Shown here one piece after another: positions 57,256 to 64,000 of a stretch of 64,000 nt of DNA. A program made the position numbers and the translations under genes. The stretch comes from Aspidiotus rigidus (Eukaryota > Arthropoda > Insecta > Hemiptera > Diaspididae), in NCBI GenBank assembly GCA_035079385.1, contig JAVHKY010000010.1:2976001-3040000 (forward strand). The letters run 5' to 3'. Within the stretch, counting starts at the first letter, position 1; every line of letters starts with the position of its first letter. Under the pieces are notes generated by a model. The model searched no databases, had not been told where the DNA came from, and saw only the letters and a list, made by a program, of their open reading frames with translations.

Positions 57256-57900
57256 CAAAGTAAGGTGGACAGAAAAAAAGGCAATGAATTTTCTCGACGT
57301 TTTGAAGGTCCTAGATCACTTTCTGAGGATGGATGGAGAATCATTTGATCATGCTTCTGTGTGATTGTGAAGGATGAGCGAATAGGAGGGGGGCAATTCC
57401 ACCATGAGGGCTTTTGTAAGTCTAGTTTGACCGATTCTGAGGGGAGTGATGATTATTTCTTTTCTGCCAGTGTGTTGATTTAAGGAGTCTTAGGATACGA
57501 GAATATCATCTTTAATTGGGGCAAGCTTGTTTGTGTGAGATTTGAAGTTAGACCATTGAGTGATGTATTTAAAATTGTTAATGTGTTTGGAGAGGTTGAA
57601 GCGTGAGGAAAGCAAAGAGGGGTTGACTTATGGGTTATTGGCTGCTTGTTTTGCCACTTTGTCGGTTTTGTTTCGTTCGCTGGGGTGTCCTTGCGGCTGG
57701 GTTCCTAGGTGAAGAATATTGGTTGGGATGGAGTGGGCGTAGAAGGTGGCGATGAGAGCGTGAATACTATTTGTGTAAGTGATATCATGAAATCGGAAAC
57801 GATCAAGAATGGATTAATGGGAGCAGAGGTGGGAGGGATGATGAGGATGTGAGATTTGCAGAATAAGTTACAGTGTGGAACATTCTGAGACAGAATTCAA
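57256..57900 (-). mobile_element. LINE remnant: RNase H end and C-terminal region
   Basis: On the - strand a broken frame reads HALIATFYAHS, then HLGTQPQGHPSERNKTDKVA and KQAANNP (about 57740-57630). This matches the end of a retrotransposon RNase H domain (the 'PSHxGIxGNExAD..AKxAA' pattern). Further down, ITPLRIGQTRLTKALMVELP (about 57450-57390) matches the post-RNase-H 'LRxGHTRLTHxxLL' pattern. Stops interrupt it. It comes from a different LINE type than the CR1-like copies, which lack RNase H. Confidence 0.6.
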
Positions 57901-58960
57901 ATGGAAAACTTAATTTTAATTTTTAGGAGGCTTTCTGTTCTTTGGTATTAGACGGTATAGTGTAGGTGCCTAATGTCATGAGAAGTGAAAGGTATTGCAA
58001 TGCTATAGTGTAGTTGTCTTGTAGCAAGGGGTGGATTCACGGGAGGGGGGTTAGGGAGCATTTCCCTCCCCCGCAAAGAATAAGAGGAAAAGAAGGAAAG
58101 GAACGAGCCAAAAAAGTCAAATAGCAAGAAATCATGAATTTTCCCTCGAAAGTCATCATCTGAAACTGCACCTGAGCTGGTTTTGATCTCCTCCCAACTT
58201 GTTTATAGATGTATTAAGGATATATTCTTGTTCTTGTCATCAATGAATTTTGTGGCGCATTAGTATAATAGTGATAGAGCATCAGTTCTGTGTGTATAAT
58301 CTGTATCGGTTCATTAGTATTTCCACAGATAGGTTTCCCTGAAAACTTGATGGTAAAACGATGATTTGTTCTCTAGTATTAGATCACATACTTATACGTC
58401 ATGAGAATCAAAGGGTAGTCTTTATAATTGCGTAATTGAGAGGGTATGCTCTTTGTTGCGAGCTATGATAAAGCAGAATAAAACGGTTACGCACGTGAGT
58501 GCGTGTCCGTAACTGTCTTATTCTGTTTCATAAATTACGTACCTTACGTTAATATAGTGCGTAGGTAATTGTAGCGAGAGGTGATTATTCGTCTGACCTA
58601 AACTACCTATTTGTCAAATAATAAAATCATTCGATGATGAAGAAGAATTTTTGTAGATGACCATATTTATAAGTCTCTCCATTTTCATATGTTGAGAAAA
58701 ATCCTTTTCATCAGTCAACTTGTTGACCCGTTCTGATTGTGTGGGACGAAAAGTCGTGTATTTGTACAATTCACGCTTCTGCGTGAGTATTTTTCCGACG
58801 CTAGTTCTTCTTCTTGACCCTCAAATCGTGACTAGAGTTAAAAGAGAGAAAACATCTTTTCATAATCTCATTATGAGACATGCTCATTCAATAACTCATC
58901 AGACGAGATTATTTCAAAAAAAAAAAAAAAACTCTTAGTCTACTTTGTTGGTTGCTCGGG
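57901..58960. other. no gene recognised
   Basis: Nothing clear. AAGGGGTGGATTCACGGG near 58026 resembles a hAT-MITE end, but no opposite end was found. Confidence 0.4.
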
Positions 58961-58964
58961 GTTG

Positions 58965-59310
58965 CCTACGCAAACAGGGGAATCTGTTTGTTTACACTTT
59001 TCCTAAATAAAGATTAATTCTTCTTCCTTACCACCTTGGGAGTTTAAGCTCGAAAATCCAAGTTTTTCCAAGTTCCCGCCTATCAGATTATAGCTCGATA
59101 TTCAAAATCTTTTCAAGTCCCTCTCCCATAATATAAAACTCTAAAGTCGACAGTTTCCCTAAATTTACCCCTATCAGATATAGTTTGAAAGTTCCTCTCT
59201 CATCATAATATAGCTTGAAAGTCGGAATTTTTCCAAGTTCCTCCTATCAGGTATAGTTCCTTGATCGACATTTTCCCAAGTCCCTCTTCCACCATAATAG
59301 CTTGAAAATC
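58965..59310. repeat. dispersed family array, left of the LINE insertion
   Basis: 58965-59160 parallels 6040-6240 (shared TTTTCCTAAATAAAGATTAA-like and CCTTGGGAGTTTAAGCTC blocks). Reverse-orientation units follow up to TAGCTTGAAAATCAAAAT at about 59310. Confidence 0.75.
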
Positions 59311-60470
59311 AAAATGAATGTCCTTCGGGTGTTCCGCAGGGATCCAATTTGGGTCCATACCTGTTCTTACTGTTCGTGATTGATATTGAGGGAGGTCTTG
59401 GTGGTGGTTCTCATCTACTATATGCGGATGATCTGAAACTATTTAGGCCGATCAGTGGCTCTGTTGATGCCGAGCAGCTTCAGAGAGATTTGAATAGACT
59501 AGTACAGTGGAGTGAGGAGAACCGGCTACCCCTGAATGTCAATAAGTGCAATTTCATGACTTTCACTCGAAAGGAGACCCCAGTTCAATTTATTTATGAG
59601 ATCAAGGGTCAGGCACTGCAGAGTTTAAAGGCTATCAGAGATCTTGGTGTAGAACTCCAAAGTAATTTTAAATACGATAAACAAGAACTGAAGGCATTAA
59701 CAAATGCAAGACGTGGTATGGGGATGCTGATGAGGCATTCTAGGCACTTGAATAATACTGCGACTCTTTGGGTACTCTACTTCTCGCTAATCAGATCACA
59801 CCTTGACTTTGCGAGCGTAGTATGGAAACCAACAACGAAAAAACACATTCAGGATTTGGAACGGGTTCAAAAAAGATTTCTTAGGTTTCTTTACTACAAA
59901 GATTTCAATTACTATGATTATACGATATCGTACGGAGAACTGGTCCTGGGATATGAAGTTACAACCCTGGAAGTAAGGAGGGACCTGACCCTAATCCTCT
60001 TTTTAAGAGATTTGCTATGTGGACGCCTGGATTCTCCCTCCCTGCTTAGTCATATAAATTTCTCGGTACGGATCAAAACCACTCGGTCACGGGAACTATT
60101 CCGGATACCGTCAACGAGAACCAGAGACTATGATTCTCCTCTGAACCAGGCAATGATGCTTTACAACACGGTTTTGCGGATTGAGCCAACAACGGACATA
60201 TTCTTTGATGGGCGTAGCTCTTTTAAGCAAAAAATCATAAGCGTTTTGATGGATTTGCGAGGGGATGGTCGGTGGGAGGATAGGGTATTTGACTGTTTGT
60301 GGGGAGACTATATTATTGTTTTTGTTATTTACTCTTTTTTTTTTTTTTTTTTCTCTCCTGGTTTTTGGTACTACTATTAATTTTGTAAATGGTGTCGCCA
60401 GTAATTGGTCTGTAGACTGTTGGCGGCACCACTATAATATAATTACTTTTAAATAAAATAAATAAAAAAT
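59311..60470 (+). mobile_element. 5'-truncated CR1/Jockey-group LINE inserted in a repeat array
   Basis: Begins inside RT motif B (PSGVPQGSNLGPYLF, from about 59322) and runs to the element's 3' end with terminal hairpin (60390-60431) and an AAATAAAATAAATAAAAAA tail. Family units resume on both sides, so it landed inside the array. This is the usual 5' truncation of LINEs. Confidence 0.92.
59349..60380 (+). pseudogene. truncated reverse transcriptase ORF, 343 codons
   Basis: Uninterrupted frame: motif C LLYADDLKLFRPIS, then thumb and LINE C-terminal region (FLRFLYYKDFNYYD, DLTLILFLRDLL). The pattern parallels ORF2 at 26272-29196 (FADDIKLYKPIS, FLKFTYMKIFQYYP). It lacks the endonuclease and RT motifs A and earlier, so it cannot act alone. 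The intact remaining frame points to a fairly recent insertion. Confidence 0.92.
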
Positions 60471-61260
60471 TTCTCGAAATTCCCCCTATCAGATGTAGCT
60501 CAATATTCGAAATTTTCCAAATCCCCCTCTTGTCATATATAACTCGAAGTTGAAATTTTTTCAAATTCTCCTCCTAGCTATCATACAGCTGGGAAGTCGA
60601 CATTTCTCCAAGTCCCTTTCCCACCATAATATAGCTTGAAAGCCTAAATTTGTCTAAATTCCCACGTCGGGATTTTTCTGAGTCCCCTTCCTATCATAAA
60701 TAGCTCGGAGCCTTCATTACCCTCCCCCTCGTGGAACAGGTTTCCTGTTCAAAATGTTAAGAATTAGTTTTGATAGATAGTCCAGAAAGAATTCTAACAA
60801 ACACTTCAAAACATATTGACAGCAAATCTGTCCCATGATTTCTTCATTTTTTTAAAGATTTGTCCGTCATCGGGATTTTTTTTTTAATTGAATTTGAGAC
60901 TTCCGAGGTAAGGTATAATTAGGGAGAGGGAATGTCAGGCCATGTTCGCTTCTTCAGCTATATACAAAAAGAGGACCGTTTGGCCAGTTTTTGATCATCG
61001 AGCAATATTTATTAAACGGGGTAGTATAAAATCATCAGCTATTTACGATAGGATGAGACTTGGAAAGTCTTAACCATCGAGCTGTATATATTGAGAAAAG
61101 AACATAGATAAATTTCACCTAATTACCCTTATGTACGAGGAAGGACCTAGAAAAATGTAGACCATCAAGCTACTATATAGACGAGGAGGAGGGCTCATGG
61201 AAGATTTTGAGGAAAAACTTCAAATTCCAAACCAAATTCGAGGTTCCCTGTATTCCTCAT
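60471..61260. repeat. dispersed family array, right of the LINE insertion
   Basis: Reverse-orientation units at 60471-60760 ending with GAACAGGTTTCCTGTT (60734-60749). More degenerate forward units occur at about 60950-61260. Confidence 0.7.
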
Positions 61261-61467
61261 TCAACCCAAATAGATTTCAAAATACGTATGTAAAAAGTTC
61301 TTGAATTTGAAGATGAATAGACGCTGTAAGCTTTACAAAAGTCCAACAAGAGAGAATGCATTAATCCAAAGTTAAAATCATCAAATGACAAGAAAAATTG
61401 TTATTTTGCCGGGAAGAAAAAGATAGAATATTAGGTACAAAAACAGATAATGATGTGCATTTCTTAC

Positions 61468-61564
61468 TTTCTTCCAAGTGATCTAAAATGATCTGAGTAT
61501 TATTGATTGATCCGGAGTCGTTGCTGGGAGCGTGATGTTTCATTTTCGTCTCCGTAACGGGAAC
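61468..61564 (-). CDS. candidate first coding exon of the Amt gene
   Basis: ATG 61543 opens MKHHAPSNDSGSINNTQI followed by ILDHLEE and a consensus donor (A|GTAAGAAATG, exon end 61468) in phase 1. The Amt exon starting at 49365 needs exactly phase 1 and then reads IFNITELARPMNDTSNSTEL in frame with the known Amt sequence. Both are on the - strand with no other host exon between. A polypyrimidine-rich acceptor (before 61564) lies upstream, so a 5' UTR or further coding exon may precede. With it the protein is 497 residues, a normal Amt length. The link is inferred from phase, not transcript data. Confidence 0.5.
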
Positions 61565-63340
61565 CTTGACCAAAAACAACAAAAAAAAAAAAAATGAAAA
61601 AAGAAAAGAGATGAAATTCAATTAAGTTTATTACCATCTGCGGTCTCCGCAGAATCGAAACATTGTGTTACAACGAAATAGACATTTTGAAAGAACACGT
61701 TTACGATATTGGGGAAAATAGTTTTTAGTGAATTTTGGCGACGAGTTCGAGTCACAAGTACCTTACGTATAAAGCGAAAATTTTTTTACTTTCGTAATCT
61801 CTGATGACGATTGAGTAGGGGTCTGTATTTTTTTCAGTACATGCGCAATAGAATTCAAGACGGTTGCCCGTGTAAGAGCGGTCGAGCATTAGAAAGAAAA
61901 TCGTACTTCATTGGTAATTAGAATCTAATACATTGTACTCGCACATTAGTCGGTATGCTAACTGTTCATAGATGCAGTTTTTACCGCAAAAAGTGCTACA
62001 GTATCAGTATACCATGAGTGTCAGTAAGGCCATAATTTACACGTCGGCTCATAATGAAAGGTAGGAATAAATAAGTAGGTGCTAGACTAGTTTAGATATA
62101 TTTACCATTTTCTATACAAACTACATTTTTTTTTTCCCTCAAAATTGACAGTTTAAATTCGAACCTGTATTTTGTCACATTCGTCTGAGTTGTCGATTTT
62201 GTGTTAGATGAGATTATTGTCATAGAAAGTCGACCTAATGACTGTGGAAGTGGTTTCACTTACGTTAAAATACAGCATTTTCAGCCTACTGTTGTTACGT
62301 AGACCTATTTTACACAAAAGAATATCAGTACATCTTAGTATAATAGACGCCTATCAGTCAAATGATGTGAATTAAATGAATTTAGTCCACTCTTCTCAAT
62401 CCCAACGATCTCCGTTAGCGACTACAACGAAGTTTATAAAAATGTTGAGAAAACGCCAATCTAAAATAATCCTCTCAACAATCTCAATGTTGGGTACTTT
62501 TTCTCAACAATTTTTATTTAACCTATATAGGTCTTTGGTCCCATCTTCAACTCCCAAACCTCCTGGACCTCCAATATGAAAATCTTAAGAGAAAAATTCC
62601 TAAATTCCTTGAACACCTGTACAGGCTATAACCGCAAACTCCTCCTTCAATTCTTAAAATAGTTTGATCCGTCCCCAACTTGACATTGGTTTTCCACTCT
62701 ACTTCCACTCCCTCCAAAAAAAACTCAAAATTTTTGGACTCGTTGCCCAATACACCAGCTCCTCACTTAGCCCATGCGTTGATGCAGGTGTTCCTCCCTT
62801 CCATTATTGCGTTCTTTCTTTTACTGCCAACTTTTTGGTCTCAACAGCCCAATACTCGCATCTTCCCATTATTTAAAATACTCTCAACTCACGTAATTCC
62901 CCCCTTCTGTCACGTCAATCCCAACTAGGCACACATCTCAAACTTGGGCCCTTATTTCCTATTTCTTCCTCCCCCCACCCCCAATCCGTGTCATTCGCCT
63001 GGATCTTAGTAAAATTCCCAAGACGGGTAATTTTATAGACAAACAGATCAAAAACAAAATCATTTCTCCAGAATTTTCGTTCCACCTTCTCTGTTCAATG
63101 GATGGGCCAAAATCGGGACCCTAAACTGGATATGGACATTGGATATGCAGTCGCCTCTTAGGGTAAGATCTCATCGTTCTCGATTAAAAACACCACTTCC
63201 ATATTCACAGCGTCAAACTTCTAAATTCTCAGTTCCTGTGCGTAAGCAACGGACCAAGTAGTTTCACATCCGTTTACCTCAACGTACCCTGTAGCCCGCT
63301 TAGAATCGCCAATTTTACCCTACATGCAACTCGGATTGTA
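61565..63340. other. no gene recognised
   Basis: Possible promoter region of the Amt gene at its left end. Short frames only. Confidence 0.4.
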
Positions 63341-64000
63341 AACAAATAACAAAGTTAAACGAGGAACGCAGGGAACCTGTTTTATGAGTCAATCGGGATT
63401 TGGTATTGAAAATTCAAGGAAGCCTAAGACCTAGAACTACTATAATCCTAGTATAATATAGTTTGAGAGTCTAAATTTTTCTCGAATTTCCAGGTATATA
63501 TGATAGCTCGAGAGTTGAAATTTTTCCAATTCCCTTTCATATCATATTATATAGCTCGAGAGTCGTAATTTTTTCCAAGTCCCTCTCCTATCATATAAGG
63601 CTCGAGAGTCGAAATTTTTCTAAGTCCCTCTCCTATCATATATATAGCATTTTGACTCTGTCCCTCTTCTATCATATATGGCTGGAGAGTCGAAATTTTT
63701 CCAAGTCCCCCTCCTATTATATATAGCTCGAGAATCGAATTTTTCCTAGTCCCATCATATATGGCTGGAGAGCCGAAATTTCTCCAAGTCCCTCTCCTAT
63801 CATATATATAGCTTTTTGACTCTGTTCCTCTCCTATCATATATGGCTCGAGAGTCGAAATTTTTCCAAATCCCCCTCCTATCATATATAGCTTGAGAGTC
63901 GAAATTTGTCCAAGTTTTTTGTTGGACGGCGCACGTCAAAGGGCAAACTGCGCACGGCAAAATTTTCAAAAAACCCCCCTAGAACAAGTTCCCTGTTTGA
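63341..64000. repeat. near-complete copy of the ~45-bp-unit family
   Basis: Starts with the outer block (AAGTTAAACGAGGAACGCAG, GGAACCTGTTTTATGAGTCA, TCGGGATTTGGTATTGAAAA). About ten reverse-orientation units follow (CTATCATATATAGCTCGAGA, GTCGAAATTTTTCCAAGTCC). The GC block (TTGGACGGCGCACGTC... GCGCACGGCAAAATTT) comes next, and AGAACAAGTTCCCTGTTTGA is at the window edge. It is the cleanest example of how the family is organised. Confidence 0.9.

Larger units (their letters stand above)
49366..61467 (-). other. inferred 12 kb first intron of the Amt gene
   Basis: Its left boundary is a clear acceptor (CGCTTACAG before the exon starting at 49365). Its right boundary is the GTAAGAAATG donor after the candidate exon at 61468. 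It contains most of the right-hand repeats and retroelement remnants. If the candidate first exon is wrong, this is upstream intergenic DNA. Confidence 0.5.

Noticed and set aside
58026..58080. hAT-MITE-like GGGTGGATTCACGGG end
   Set aside because: No opposite terminus or target-site duplication could be found.
63547..63969. 140-codon - strand frame with repeating Tyr-Asp-Arg-Arg-Gly words
   Set aside because: It is a translation of the ~45-bp (three-frame) repeat units; periodic protein from a non-coding repeat.

Overview
This window is nuclear DNA of an animal, most likely an arthropod and probably an insect. The genes are split by GT-AG introns, the DNA is A+T-rich, and there are remnants of R1-like, CR1/Jockey-like, BEL/Pao and Penelope-like retroelements. 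I cannot name the species from sequence alone.

Five host genes can be rebuilt exon by exon. All lie between 19.6 and 61.6 kb. (1) An SLC17-type (sialin / inorganic phosphate cotransporter-like) MFS transporter, + strand, 8 exons, 19599-34085. (2) An FGGY-type carbohydrate (ribulose) kinase, - strand, 10 exons, 38380-35015. (3) TMEM231, the ciliary transition-zone protein, + strand, 5 exons, 39567-40806. (4) A three-KH-domain poly(rC)-binding-protein-like gene, - strand, 9 exons, 42707-40888. (5) An Amt-family ammonium transporter, - strand, 10 exons, 49365-43395, with a phase-compatible candidate first coding exon at 61543-61468 across a 12 kb intron. All splice phases agree, and the rebuilt proteins have normal lengths for their families (515, 545, 315, 381 and 462-497 residues). 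The kinase and TMEM231 are head-to-head. The transporter and kinase are tail-to-tail. TMEM231 and the KH gene are tail-to-tail with 81 bp between stop codons.

The rest is mostly repeats. The first 19 kb, 49-61 kb and the last kilobase hold many copies of one dispersed family. Its ends read CAGGGAACCTGTTTTATGGG and the inverse, next to a GC-rich GGACGGCGCACGGC block. Its interior is a string of degenerate ~45-bp units (GGACTTGGAAAAATTTCGAC followed by a CTCGAGCTATATATGATAG-like part). Related sequences carry most of 20 exact TGACGTCA palindromes. I do not recognise this family and regard it as the most novel item here.

Retroelements: an uninterrupted 974-codon endonuclease/reverse transcriptase ORF lies antisense in an 8.5 kb intron of the SLC17 gene. 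A 5'-truncated relative sits inside a repeat array at 59.3-60.5 kb, and both share a 3'-terminal hairpin. There is a BEL/Pao integrase remnant with a local inversion at 4.5-5.2 kb, an R1-like remnant at the left edge, a Penelope-like GIY-YIG remnant at 51.8-52.2 kb and an RNase H-type LINE remnant near 57.5 kb. Several small foldback/MITE-like elements (hAT-like, pogo-like) are also present. I see no bacterial-type operons, CRISPR arrays or confident tRNA/rRNA genes.
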